Assembly: GCF_965638725.1 (NCBI RefSeq)
Contig: NC_134981.1
Coordinates: 42,994,849 to 43,058,848, forward strand
DNA length: 64,000 nt
DNA from: Aptenodytes patagonicus
Lineage: Eukaryota > Chordata > Aves > Sphenisciformes > Spheniscidae
Reading direction: 5' to 3'
In this document: positions 10,067 through 20,212 of the stretch, piece by piece
Numbering within the stretch: position 1 is the stretch's first letter
How the letters are laid out: each line of letters opens with the position of its first letter
Translations under genes and position numbers: made by a program
Notes under the pieces: model-generated
Told to the model about the DNA's origin: nothing
What the model saw: the letters and a program-made list of their open reading frames with translations, nothing else
Database searches by the model: none

Positions 10067-10250
10067 TCCCACCTGTTACCGTAAGTAGGCTGTTTTAGAA
10101 TTGCAGAATGTTAAGATAACTGTGGTGGTGCATTGACCCTGGCCAGCAACTAAGCACCCACCAGTTGCTCTTCCCCTGGGATAGGGAGGAGAATGGTAAG
10201 AGCAAAAGTGTGTGTGTGTGTGGAAACTCATGGGTCAAGGTAAGGGTGTC

Positions 10251-11228
10251 TGTGGTGGGTTGACCTTAGCTGGCTACCAGATGCCCACCCAGCCTCTCTC
10301 TCTCCCCCTCCTCAACAGGACAGGGGGAGAAGATAAGATGGAAAAGCTCGTGGGTCGAGATAAAGACAGGGAGATCGCTTAACAATTAACATCATGGGCA
10401 AAACAGACTCATCTTGGGTATGCTCAATTTATTTTTAATTGGTAATAAATTAGAATAGGATGGTGAGAAACAAAGACAGAACCTAATAAACCTTCACCCC
10501 CACCCCTTCTTCCCACATTCAACTTCACTCCTTCATTCCTAACTCTTCTACCTTCTCCCCCATCCTGAGTGGCACGGGGGGAATAGGGGGTTGCACTCGG
10601 TTCATAACAGTTCCTCTCTGCTGCTCCTTCTTCCTCATGCTTTTCCCCTGCTCCAGCATGGGTTCTCTCCACAGGCTGCAGTCCTTCAAGATAAACTGGC
10701 TCCAGTGTGGGTCGGCCACAGTTCTTGTCAGGAGAACCTGCTTCTGCCCATGGGGCTACAGCTTCCTCCAGAGCACATCCACCTGCTTCAGCGTGGGGTC
10801 CTTCACAGTCTGCAGTGTGGGTATCTGCTCCAGCGTGGTCTTCTGTGGGCTGCAGGGAGACAACCTGCTTCATTATGGTCTTTTCCACAGGCTTTAGGGG
10901 AATCTTTGCTCTGGCACCTGGAACACCTCCTCCCCCTCCTTCTTCTCTGACCTTGGTGTTTGCAGGCTTGTTTCTCATACTTTTTCCCCTCATGCTGCAT
11001 TCTGCCATGTGGTATTTTGGCCTTTCTTAAATATGTTATCACAGAGGTGCCGCCAACTTTGCTGACTGGCTCAGCTTTGGCCTGTAGTGGGTCTATTGCG
11101 AAGCTGGCCGGAACAGTCCATCTTCAGCATGGGGGGGCTGCTCCTGATGTCTTCTCACAGAGGCCACCCCTGCAGGCTCCCCTCACCACATCCCCGCTAC
11201 CAAAATTTTGCAACATAAACCCAATACA
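10251..11228 (-). repeat. About 1-kb solo LTR of the TGTATTGGGTTT family, copy 1
   Basis: On the minus strand it runs from TGTATTGGG to GGTCAACCCACCACA. It shares order and sequence with copies at 42657, 47659 and 52825. An AATAAATT segment and a GC-rich, degenerate-repeat middle part are common to all. No matching target duplication is seen (GTGTC left, ACAGT right). Long frames on both strands come from the repetitive middle and are not credible genes. Confidence 0.8.
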
Positions 11229-11690
11229 ACAGTTGAATAAGTGAGGGAGGGGGGGAGAGAGTGAGAATGAGGGAGGGAGAATGTGAATGTGAATGCTCAC
11301 CCAGTCTCTGAGCTGCAGCTACTTTGCAAATACTGCCCTCTAGTTTTAGAATAGAATATTTCAGTTGGAAGGGACCTACAACAATCATCTAGTCCAACTT
11401 TTATTTCTGAGCATGATATTATATGGTATGGAATATCCCTTTGGTCAGTTTGGGTCAGCTGTCCTGGCTGTGTCCTCTTCCAGCCTCTTGCTCATTCCCA
11501 GCCTACTCACTGGGGGAGCAGAGTGAGAAACAGAAAAGGCCTTGGTGCTGTGTAAGAACTGTTCAGCAATAGCTAAAATATGGGTGTATTACCAACACTA
11601 TTTTAGCAACAAACCTAAACTACAGTACTATATGGACTCTCCTATGAAGAAAATGAACTCCTTCCCAGCCAGACCCGCTACAATAACTCA
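11229..11690 (-). repeat. Purine-rich stretch, CR1 tail and LTR fragment
   Basis: Bases 11240-11300 are GA-rich simple sequence. About 11344-11398 is the reverse complement of a CR1 3' end. About 11400-11690 is the minus-strand 5' half of an LTR related to that at 50734-51330. These are piled-up fragments. Confidence 0.65.
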
Positions 11691-11999
11691 ACAGTTTATC
11701 CTAGTTTTGGTAACTTAATCTCTCTATGCTTCAATAGCAGGACTGCTCTGACCCATTTTGTTAACTGACAAGTCACAGGTATCCACATAGTAATTCTTCA
11801 TCATGCTATCTTGCTACTGAATTGTACCCTGCTGAATAAATAAGTAGAAGTGCAGAGACTTAATGTAGTGTCTTAGTGTAGAGCTTTAACATAGGATTTA
11901 GGCTTCTTGGTGCTTTCTTCTGTAAGCAAGCACTGTCACCCCATCTTTAGACTTTAGGAGGTGTGAACTAGAGGTGCCTGTTAGCAGTTCAGTCACTCT
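11691..11999. other. No feature seen
   Basis: Unique-looking sequence without recognisable genes or repeats. Confidence 0.5.
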
Positions 12000-13878
12000 T
12001 TTGGGAGTTGGACAATGCAAGTGTCTCAGTCGCTGAGACTCGATATCACGAGCAGCTCTGGTGCTGGCACGATCCGCAGCGGAGTGCTCTAGTGCGGTGC
12101 ACAGTGGGGGTTTCCTGAAGCGGGGAAACCTCAGGGGGAGCCGAGAGACCTGCCGGGAGCCCGCAGCTCGCGCGACAGCAACTGACGAGACCTGGGCGGG
12201 GCCAGGAGCAACGGCGGCCAACCCCCCCCCCCCAGTATAAAAGAAGCTCCTAGGGAGTGCTAGCGACCAGGGTGGGGCATGGCAGTTTGTGCGGCAGGGC
12301 GTGCAGGAAGGGCGCTGTAGCTCTGCCGGCTTGACCAGGGAAGCAATGGTATCCACCTGGCAGAAAGCCATGGCCTCTCTAAGCTCTGTACCTGCCATGA
12401 ATGATGCAGCTTCCCAGACCGAGCTCTGGTGGGAACATGCTGCCACTCAGGTGTCAGGCTGCAGGGTGTGCCCTACTCTATGCCAGTATCCAATGGCAGT
12501 AGTGAGCACACCTGTGGGAGGTGTGCCCAGGTAGAGGAACTCCTCAGCTTGGTGGCAGAGCTCTGGGAGGAGGTGAGTAGGTTGAGGAGTATCAGGGAGA
12601 GTGAGAGAGATAGACTATTGGAACCGCACCCTACCTTCCCTGGGACAGGCCTGTCAGGCAGACAGGATGCATGATACAGAGGATTCCCTATCTTCTCTCT
12701 GCCTGGCAGAACGTGGTGACTTAAGGGATAGGGGGCAATAGTGACAAGTTTCTGCCTGGCACAGCAGGCGCGTCTCCTCCGTGACTACCCCACCTTCCCA
12801 GGTGCCCTTGCATAATAGGTAAAGGCTCTGCAAATGGAACTGAACAATGATGAGGATGATGGTTCATCTAGGTTGGAGGTGTCACTGAGGTTAAGTCGGC
12901 CTACACCCTGCGTCAAAACTGCTTCCATAAAGAAAAAAAGATGGGTCATATTATAGGAGACTCTCTTCTGCAGGGAACAGAAGGTCCAATATGCAGACCG
13001 GACCCACTTCTTAGGGAAGTCTCCTGCCTCCCTGGAGATGGCTCTGTCATGTAGGCAGCGATGAAGTTGCAACAAGAAGTCCGAGGGCAATCAAGAGAGA
13101 CTTCAGGGCCTTGGGATGACTGGTTAAGGGATCAGGAGCACAAGTAGTGTTCTCCTCTGTCCTTCCAGTTGCAGGGAATGATGAGGGAAGAAACAGGAAG
13201 AGCCAGCAGATCAATACCTGGCTCTGAGCCTGGTGTCACAGACCTGATCACAGGTCGGTCTACGTGACACCAGGCCTGCTGGTAACAGATGGGGTACACC
13301 TGTCTCAAAGGGGGAAAAGGATCTTTGTGCAGAAGTTAGCAGGGCTCATAGAAAGAGCTTTAAACTAGATTTGAAGGGGGGAAGGGATAAAACCAGGCCT
13401 GCTAGAGATAAGCCATGGGGCGTCACGCCAATGTTTGAGGGACAGTGTGCTAGCAAGGTCCTTTGGTCTGCCATCTCAGTGGAGGTAGGGGATGGAGATC
13501 CATGCGGGAGCAAAGACACAAGGGTTGCTGATGTGTTAGAAACCACGGAAGCACCTGAGAACAGTCGCATAGGAATTAGGGCTTCCCCCCCAAAGAAGGT
13601 GGCAGGATCAATGGCCCAACTGAAGTGAATCTACACCAATGCATGCAGCATGGGCAACAAACAGGAGGAGCTGGAAGCCATTGTGCAGCTGGAAAACTGT
13701 GATATAGTTGCCATCACGGAAACATGGTGGGATGACTCGCACAACTGGAGTGCTGCAATGGATGGCTATGAACTCTTCAGAAGGGATAGGCAAGGAAGGA
13801 GAGGCGGTGGGGTAGCCCTGTATGTTGGGGAGTGTTTTGACTGTTTAGAGCTTGATGATGGTGATGAAAGGGTCGAGT
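12000..13878 (+). mobile_element. CR1 LINE, 5' part (promoter, ORF1, start of ORF2), broken
   Basis: A GC-rich 5' untranslated part with TATAAAAG near 12236 leads into ORF1-like frames (about 12289-12674). These have a CGRC cysteine pair and a predicted coiled coil (EELLSLVAELWEEVSRL), as in CR1 ORF1. ORF2 begins near 13610 and matches the start of the intact ORF2 at 20288 but carries a TGA where that copy has TGC. The copy stops abruptly at 13878 where a class I LTR begins. The rest of this CR1 is not found at the other end of that ERV. The 5' boundary is approximate. Confidence 0.75.
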
Positions 13879-14380
13879 TGTTACCGTAAGTTGGCAGATG
13901 AAAAACTCTCCAAGACTCAATTTGGACTTTTAGAAAGCAGGCATTTTTTTATTGTGGCGCTGGGCGCACAGGGGATTGCTCCACCTAGTGTGCGCACAGG
14001 GCTGCTCAACTATAGGAGTTATGTACAATCAGAATATACATATTCATTAGATTTCTGAGAAATGATTAGCATATTCATGTTATTTCTTGGAACTCATTAA
14101 CATATGCAAAAGTCTTTAACGCATGCGCTCTTATGTCCATTGGTGGTCTTCCAGGGTCCTCTGGTGGTCGTCAATAGTCTTCCTCACTGTGTCCGCTAAT
14201 TGAACTCAGTCTTTTCACCTAGTTGCAGTAGCTGATTTCAGCATAACTTCCTTATCTATTCCACCCCTGTACACAGGGCTTCAAGGATTCCTTTTATCTA
14301 TGGAATGTCCAGTCTGCAGAACATTTAGTTACTTCGCTTCGACAAAGAAAACCGTATGTCTCCTTGGTATTTCGGTATCA
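13879..14380 (-). repeat. 3' LTR of the class I ERV
   Basis: On the minus strand it starts TGATACC and ends CGGTAACA. It aligns along its length with 25284-25783. A purine-rich tract (AAAAGAAAAGGAGGGA, minus strand, about 14382-14397) directly precedes it, as expected for a polypurine tract. Confidence 0.88.
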
Positions 14381-14494
14381 ATCCCTCCTTTTCTTTTGAG
14401 GATTTGTAGCTAGCAAGCTACAATCCTCATTTCATTAAGAGAGAGTTAACAAAGTTCAATGGTAAATGGGACAGTGCATAAAGGGCAGAGTATA

Positions 14495-15398
14495 TTAATA
14501 GTATATGCTAAGCTGGGTTATTTGTCTCATCACGTACCAAACATTTATGTACAGTATAATTATAAGCAGCAAACATATTGAGATCAGCGTTAGTAAAGTT
14601 ACCACTGGATGAAGCATAAGGTTAAGCACTCCTGTTGCTGTCGGTGACCATCCGAGAAGAGTTTCCCACCAGTGATGTTCTCCATCTTTCTTTACTCTTT
14701 CCACAATTTGGCGTATTTCTTTTGTATCATGATGAACAGTGATTAGAGTTTTGTGTCCATGGTTTCGGACACGTTCTAGCAGTCGACACAGATCACTGTT
14801 GTAATAGTTTCTTTACCAATGTAAGATTCATTCCAATGGGAGCAGGCAATAAGTCTTCACTTAATGTATAATTTGATTGTAACAATTGATAAGATGTAAC
14901 AGGAGCTGAATAATTAAAATCACATCCCATAATGTTAGTAAAGTTACAAACACATATATTTGAGTGATTGCTTGTATCTACAGTAATTTCATCTACAGCA
15001 ATAAAGTCACAAAGGGTTCTCATACAAACACATCCTTTTCCAATATATACGAGCACAGTTTCAGGTGTTTCATCAGGATGTATTTCAAAATGACAAACAT
15101 TTTGCTCAGTGTCGAGACAAATGTCTTGGGCTTTGATGGTGTTACTTTCACAAATAAATCCCTGCTGTTCTCGTACAACGCATGTGCTAACATCGACAGT
15201 TTGCCACTCGTTTCCATTTTGTTGGGCCCATACTCTATGTTCTAGTGGATAGAGTATAGCTCCACTGTGATTTAATCCTAACGCAATAATTGGGTATATG
15301 GTGTATACTGAAGCATTGTGACTTGTTAAAACAAAAGCTGTGGCCTTATTGTTGATAGGGTCATAAGTGAAATTAACTAAATACCACCAAGATTGGAA
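14495..15398 (-). pseudogene. Decayed 3' part of class I env
   Basis: Separate minus-strand frames (14793-15056 and 14495-14704, with stops between) continue the transmembrane subunit beyond the main env frame. The last contains a strong membrane segment (LLTLISICLLLIIILYINVW). I describe them only as pieces. Confidence 0.65.
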
Positions 15399-16631
15399 TT
15401 ATTTTTCAAATTTAGTTGCATTGTCCCAGATTACCTTTCGAATTTCAGTGGGTAAGGTGCCTTCTTCTCCTTCTCTTATAATTGCTGCTACCATAGATTG
15501 TATCCACAGTTGAGCCTGTGTACAACTAAGGGCTAGAGAAACTTTATTTTGGGCTGTACCAAGTGCATTCACAATTAACTGATGGTCCTTTTCATTAATT
15601 CTTTCCCACCGAGGCAATATATCGGATAAAAGCCATTGGTTAGTTCCTAACGCTAATAAAGAAGATCGCAGTGGGTGTTCCAATTTGTTTAAATCACTCG
15701 TTGCAGTACTCAGTTTGTTTATTAGTACTTCAGCATCTATACTATTTAAGACTCCCAGTCCCGTTCCTATGATGCCAGTCACATCTCTCCTTGTTCGTCT
15801 TGGGGAGGTAAGTGTTCGTCCACGTAGCCATGCTAGCCATCCTGCATAGGTCGTACTTAGGAATGGTGAACAAGTTGGTTTAATTGTAGAAATGTTAATT
15901 TGCATTAGTAGTTCTAATCTTTTAAGAGACCATGATGGATTAAATAACACTCGTTGTTGGCCTGTATTTTTGATCACGTATGGTCCAATTTCAGAAGTTT
16001 GTGGGGACAGAGTTTCCTTATCCTTTACAGGAGAGGCAGATGTTTCTGGTGTCCGGGTCATATTGTTCCTTGTGATAGGGGCCAATGTTGTTGTTTTAGG
16101 TATAATGTCAATTTTGAACTTAAATGATAACCCTATGTTGTGATGACCCCAGAGGCAGACTACAAAAACAGGTTGTACTAAGGTAAAATTGTGCCAACAG
16201 TCTAATTTCTCAGAGGCACAGGTTTTTCTATCAGTTTTGCTTGAGTTTGATGCCATGTTGTACACAGAAATCTGAGATGCCTTCTCATGGGTAGACCCAT
16301 TGATCATTCGGCATCCTATTTTAATTTCTTTTCCTGCCATCCCTTGAAGTCGGGGAATTTCATTATCAGTTTCATCTTTATCCCAGCCCCATTCGTTTTC
16401 TAAGTATATTTCAGTTCCATGCATAACTACGGTAGACAGATTTAAATTTCCCTCACTAGAGTGTATCCCCATACTCCCAGTGTACTTAACATGAGCTTGA
16501 GACCACGGCCATTCTGGAGTTTTTTGATCACAAGTTAAAAGGAGTGGCACTGTCAGGGTTTGAAATAGTAATATGAGCTCAGCATTCCTGTTTGTCATCC
16601 TGCAGGGTGCGGGTATCTGTTGATTTCTCAT
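15399..16631 (-). CDS. env: Class I env, main open segment (truncated)
   Basis: A 410-codon minus-strand frame starts with a hydrophobic signal region (LILLFQTLTVPLLL) and has many N-glycosylation sites. A furin-type site RRTRR lies near 15785-15800. It is followed by a glycine-rich, fusion-peptide-like start of the transmembrane subunit and a heptad-rich region. The frame stops at 15399 before the membrane anchor, whose remnants lie downstream in other frames. The protein would be soluble and is probably inactive. It lies directly downstream of integrase (8-base gap). Confidence 0.75.
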   Translation of the reverse strand: MRNQQIPAPCRMTNRNAELILLFQTLTVPLLLTCDQKTPEWPWSQAHVKYTGSMGIHSSEGNLNLSTVVMHGTEIYLENEWGWDKDETDNEIPRLQGMAGKEIKIGCRMINGSTHEKASQISVYNMASNSSKTDRKTCASEKLDCWHNFTLVQPVFVVCLWGHHNIGLSFKFKIDIIPKTTTLAPITRNNMTRTPETSASPVKDKETLSPQTSEIGPYVIKNTGQQRVLFNPSWSLKRLELLMQINISTIKPTCSPFLSTTYAGWLAWLRGRTLTSPRRTRRDVTGIIGTGLGVLNSIDAEVLINKLSTATSDLNKLEHPLRSSLLALGTNQWLLSDILPRWERINEKDHQLIVNALGTAQNKVSLALSCTQAQLWIQSMVAAIIREGEEGTLPTEIRKVIWDNATKFEK

Positions 16632-16639
16632 GATTTTAA

Positions 16640-17842
16640 TTAAGTTCTACTACCTCTAGATATCCTTTTAAGTACCAGTCGGAGAGGTGATCTTGATTCT
16701 GTTTTCCATTCTGCAGGAGCTTTCTTAATTCGTGAATAGTGGATCCACGGTCCTTTTCCTTCTAATTTAACTGCTGTATGTGTAGTTAACAGGATTTGAA
16801 ATGGTCCTTTCCATTTCTCTTGTAGCGGTTCAGAAGTCCAAGATTTGATGTATACCCAGTCTTCAGGCTGGAATGGATGCGCTGGGGAATCAAGACCTAG
16901 AGATTTATTTAAAATCACATATCTATTCAGTTCTCGTAAAACTTTCCCGAGGGCAATTAAGTAATTTCTTGCATCACTTTCCCCTTGTATTCGCATCTCT
17001 CCTGGCAGTCCAGGTATTTGGTACGGTCGTCCGTACATCAACTCGTACGGGCTGAGATGTTGCCTACCTCGTGGTTGGACTCTAATTCTTAACAAAGCCA
17101 GAGGTAAAGCTTGTGTCCAATTCATTGAGGTTTCCTGACATATTTTGCTTAACTGAGTTTTAAGGGTGTAATTCATTCTCTCTACTTTACCACTAGATTG
17201 AGGCCTATAAGGAGTATGTAAGTTCCAATTAATATCTAATAATCTGCTTATTTCAGTAATTATTTTGGCTATAAAATGTGGACCCCTATCTGATGACATC
17301 CCTAAAGGTACTCCAAATCTTGGAATTATTTCTTTTAATAATATTTTTACTACTTCTTTCGCCTTATTGGTGTGACATGGAAAGGCCTCAGGCCAACCTG
17401 TATATGTATCCACGAGGACCAACAAATACTTTAGCCCTCCTTTTCTTGGCAATTCAGTAAAATCTATTTGCCAATATTCCCCAGGTGCCTGTCCCGCAGC
17501 AGTTTTTCCAAATTGAATTTTATTCTGTGTTTTTGAATTGTTCCTACAGCATATTTTGCATCTTTGTGTGACTGATTTAATAACTTCCACCATGTTCCTG
17601 CTAATAACCGACTTCTGCAAATATTTTAGCAAATTTTCAGTTCCCCAGTGCACAGCGTTGTGTTCTTCCTTTACTAAATTATTCATGAGGGAATGAGGTA
17701 TGACTACTAGACCTGTAGGTGTAACTGCCCATCCATCCTCTCGCCTTTCTGCTTGTAAAGTCTCGATTAATTTTAAATCTTGCTTATCATAAATAGGGTT
17801 TTTCTGGAGGGAAATTCTCTTCTCTGGCACTATAGCTAGCAC
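16640..17842 (-). CDS. pol: Class I integrase segment of pol
   Basis: A 400-codon minus-strand frame has the zinc-domain pattern (EEHNAVHWG, then CKIC), a DDE core (WQIDFTELP, SSDRGPHF, GKVERMN) and a C-terminal region ending in basic residues. It would insert viral DNA into the host genome. The upstream RNase H frame ends at 17895, so at least one disruption separates them. Confidence 0.82.
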   Translation of the reverse strand: MLAIVPEKRISLQKNPIYDKQDLKLIETLQAERREDGWAVTPTGLVVIPHSLMNNLVKEEHNAVHWGTENLLKYLQKSVISRNMVEVIKSVTQRCKICCRNNSKTQNKIQFGKTAAGQAPGEYWQIDFTELPRKGGLKYLLVLVDTYTGWPEAFPCHTNKAKEVVKILLKEIIPRFGVPLGMSSDRGPHFIAKIITEISRLLDINWNLHTPYRPQSSGKVERMNYTLKTQLSKICQETSMNWTQALPLALLRIRVQPRGRQHLSPYELMYGRPYQIPGLPGEMRIQGESDARNYLIALGKVLRELNRYVILNKSLGLDSPAHPFQPEDWVYIKSWTSEPLQEKWKGPFQILLTTHTAVKLEGKGPWIHYSRIKKAPAEWKTESRSPLRLVLKRISRGSRT

Positions 17843-17894
17843 TTTCTCCTCTATGCCTTTTTCTGCAGCCCGCTTTGCAGCTAAATCAGCCAGC

Positions 17895-18674
17895 TTATTT
17901 TCTTGCTCGAGTGGTTCGTCCTGACTGATGAGCTTTACAATGCATAATAGCTACAGCAGCAGGGGCTTTTATACTTTCTAATAAACTCAAAATTTCTTCC
18001 TTATGTTTCACCTCTGCCCCTTGTGCGGACAATAGTCCTCTTTCTTTCCAGATCGCTCCATGCGCATGCACTATTCCAAAAGCATATTTCGAATCAGTCC
18101 AAATATTTACGCGCTTGTCTTTACTTAGCTGCAAAGCCCGAGTGAGGGCAATCAATTCAGCCTTTTGGGTCGATGTTCTAGTGGGCAATGCTTGTGCCTC
18201 TACCACCGTCTCGACAGTGGTAACTGCATATCCTGATACCCACTTTCCTTCTTTCATAAAGCTGCTGCCGTCCGTGTATAGTTCCCAATCTGGATTCTGC
18301 AAGGGAATATCTTTCAAGTCGGGCCTGCTTGAATAGACTTCTTCAATGGTCTGCAGGCTGTCATGTTCAAGTTTACCTTCTTCTTGTCGAGCTGAGAGGA
18401 ACATAGCAGGATTAATTATGGCAGTAGTCTTTAAGGTCACATCATCTGGTTCTATCAGTACCACTTGATATTTTAGCATTCTACTAGGAGACAACCAATG
18501 TCCACCCTTTTGGTCCAATACTGTAGTTACCATGTGTGGAACATAAACAGTTATTTTCTGTCCCATGGTGAGCTTCCGAGCCTCTTGTATTAACAGTACC
18601 GTTGCAGCCACTGCTCTTAAACATCCGGGCCATCCCTGGCTCACTGGATCCAATTGCTTGGAAAAATATGCCAC
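17895..18674 (-). CDS. pol: Class I RNase H segment of pol
   Basis: The segment begins in the connection domain and carries RNase H acidic motifs ELYTDGSSF and IWTDSKYAF. A stop near 18675 separates it from the reverse transcriptase part. It degrades RNA in RNA:DNA hybrids in the intact virus. Confidence 0.78.
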   Translation of the reverse strand: MAYFSKQLDPVSQGWPGCLRAVAATVLLIQEARKLTMGQKITVYVPHMVTTVLDQKGGHWLSPSRMLKYQVVLIEPDDVTLKTTAIINPAMFLSARQEEGKLEHDSLQTIEEVYSSRPDLKDIPLQNPDWELYTDGSSFMKEGKWVSGYAVTTVETVVEAQALPTRTSTQKAELIALTRALQLSKDKRVNIWTDSKYAFGIVHAHGAIWKERGLLSAQGAEVKHKEEILSLLESIKAPAAVAIMHCKAHQSGRTTRARK

Positions 18675-18677
18675 TGC

Positions 18678-19629
18678 TCATTCATATTCTCCCAAGTGCT
18701 GGGTTAAAACACCTAAGGCCACTGCTTGTCTTTCATAAGTGAACAGTTCAAAAGGCTTTTCTAAATTAGGCAGCCCTAAGGCTGGGGCTTTCATCAAGGC
18801 CCTTTTAAGTTGAATGTATGCATTCCGACTTCCGTTTGTCCATTGCAGGGGACCTTTTGATGATTTCAGTAACTCATACAAGGGTTTTACCATCAGTCCA
18901 TAATTAGCAATCCACAAGCGACACCATCCCACCATTCCTAGAAAGGTTCTCAATTCATGAACGTTTTGAGGTTCTGGAAGTTGACAAATAGCTTCTTTCC
19001 TTTCATTGCTTAACTGTCTCTGTCCTTTCAGAATTTCAAAGCCTAAATATGTTACAGTTTCTTGTGCAATTTGAGCCTTCCCTTTTGACACTAGATAACC
19101 GCTAAGTCCGAGGAAGTTTAATAAACTGATTGTTAGTTCCAAGCATTCTTCCTGGGAGTTCCCAGCTAATAGTATGTCGTCAACATATTGTAACATTACT
19201 CCATTTTTATTGTCGTCTCCATAATTCTAATTCTCTTTCTAGTTGATTTCCAAAAATCGTTGGACTATTTTTGAATCCTTGCAGTAATACTGTCCAGGTA
19301 TACTGAGTCCTTCTTCCCGTCTCAGGGTTTTCCCACTCAAAGGCAAACAATTCCTGACTTCCGGAGTCAAGTGGGATGCAGAAAAAGGCATCTTTTAGAT
19401 CTAAGACTGTAAACCACCCCTGATCTTCAGTGAGAGCAGTTAATAGTGTGTATGGGTTTGCTACCACTGGGTGTATATCCTGGACAATTTGATTCACTGC
19501 CCTTAGGTCCTGGACTAACCTATAAGATTTCCCATCAGCTTTCTTAACAGGTAAAATTGGAGTATTATACTTAGAATATGGGTTATTAAGAGAATGTGAA
19601 TCTGAAAACTTCTGTATAATAGGTATCAA
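18678..19629 (-). pseudogene. pol: Class I reverse transcriptase, broken into two frames
   Basis: Bases 19207-19629 encode fingers and palm (LVQDLRAVNQ, LDLKDAFFCIPL, GFKNSPTIF). Bases 18678-19196 encode the part with YVDD and GYLVSKGKAQ. A frameshift or stop near 19200 lies just before YVDD. YVDD and the overall pattern are gamma-like. Confidence 0.82.
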
Positions 19630-19711
19630 CCCAAGTTTATCTTCTAACTTTAAGGGATACTGTTTCAGTCTTACCGGTGCTGATCCTGGTATAAGGTCTA
19701 TCCTTACGGGT

Positions 19712-20212
19712 TCAGCCCTCTTTGATTTTTCCAGGTATTTCTCCTGCCCAGATGACAGGAATCACTGCGTTCTCAACTTCAGCCGGGATTTTTCTTTCCA
19801 CCTGCTCAATTTCCTGCAATAATAATATTGAAGCTTGGACAAATTTAGATTCTGGCATTGACACTTCTACTTCTCCTTTTTTGAACTTTATTTCAGCTTC
19901 TAATTTTTGTAATAAATCTCGGCCTATTAAAGGTTTTGGTGCACCTGGTAGATACAAAAACTGATGCGATACCCACTGTTTTCCAATTTTAAATTTTAAG
20001 GGTTTAAAGAACGGTCGTGTCTCCGGCTTTCCTGTCGCACCAATAATTCTCACAGTATCATATCCTAACTCATGTTTCTTTGTGTTCAAAGCCGAATAGG
20101 TGGCCCCTGTATCGACTAAACATTCTATTTCAGTTTCCTCTTCCCCCAGCTTAATTTTAACCAGAGGCTCTGCTGGGGAAGATTCCTCTGGTCTTTTTTT
20201 GGCAGGGCTCAT
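19712..20212 (-). CDS. pro: Class I protease
   Basis: A 166-codon frame carries the active-site motif LVDTGATYS and a downstream LIGRDLLQKL. It is an aspartic protease that would cleave gag and pol. Its upstream end is cut by the CR1 insertion at about 20213. Confidence 0.8.
   Translation of the reverse strand: MSPAKKRPEESSPAEPLVKIKLGEEETEIECLVDTGATYSALNTKKHELGYDTVRIIGATGKPETRPFFKPLKFKIGKQWVSHQFLYLPGAPKPLIGRDLLQKLEAEIKFKKGEVEVSMPESKFVQASILLLQEIEQVERKIPAEVENAVIPVIWAGEIPGKIKEG

Noticed and set aside
10067..10085. TGTTACCGTAAGT as a second class I LTR
   Set aside because: Only about 16 bases match the class I LTR end. It could be chance or a tiny recombination footprint.
10424..11042. Long proline- or leucine-rich frames in the 1-kb LTR family
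   Set aside because: They come from a GC-rich repetitive LTR middle, open in several frames and on both strands, and are not conserved in one frame.
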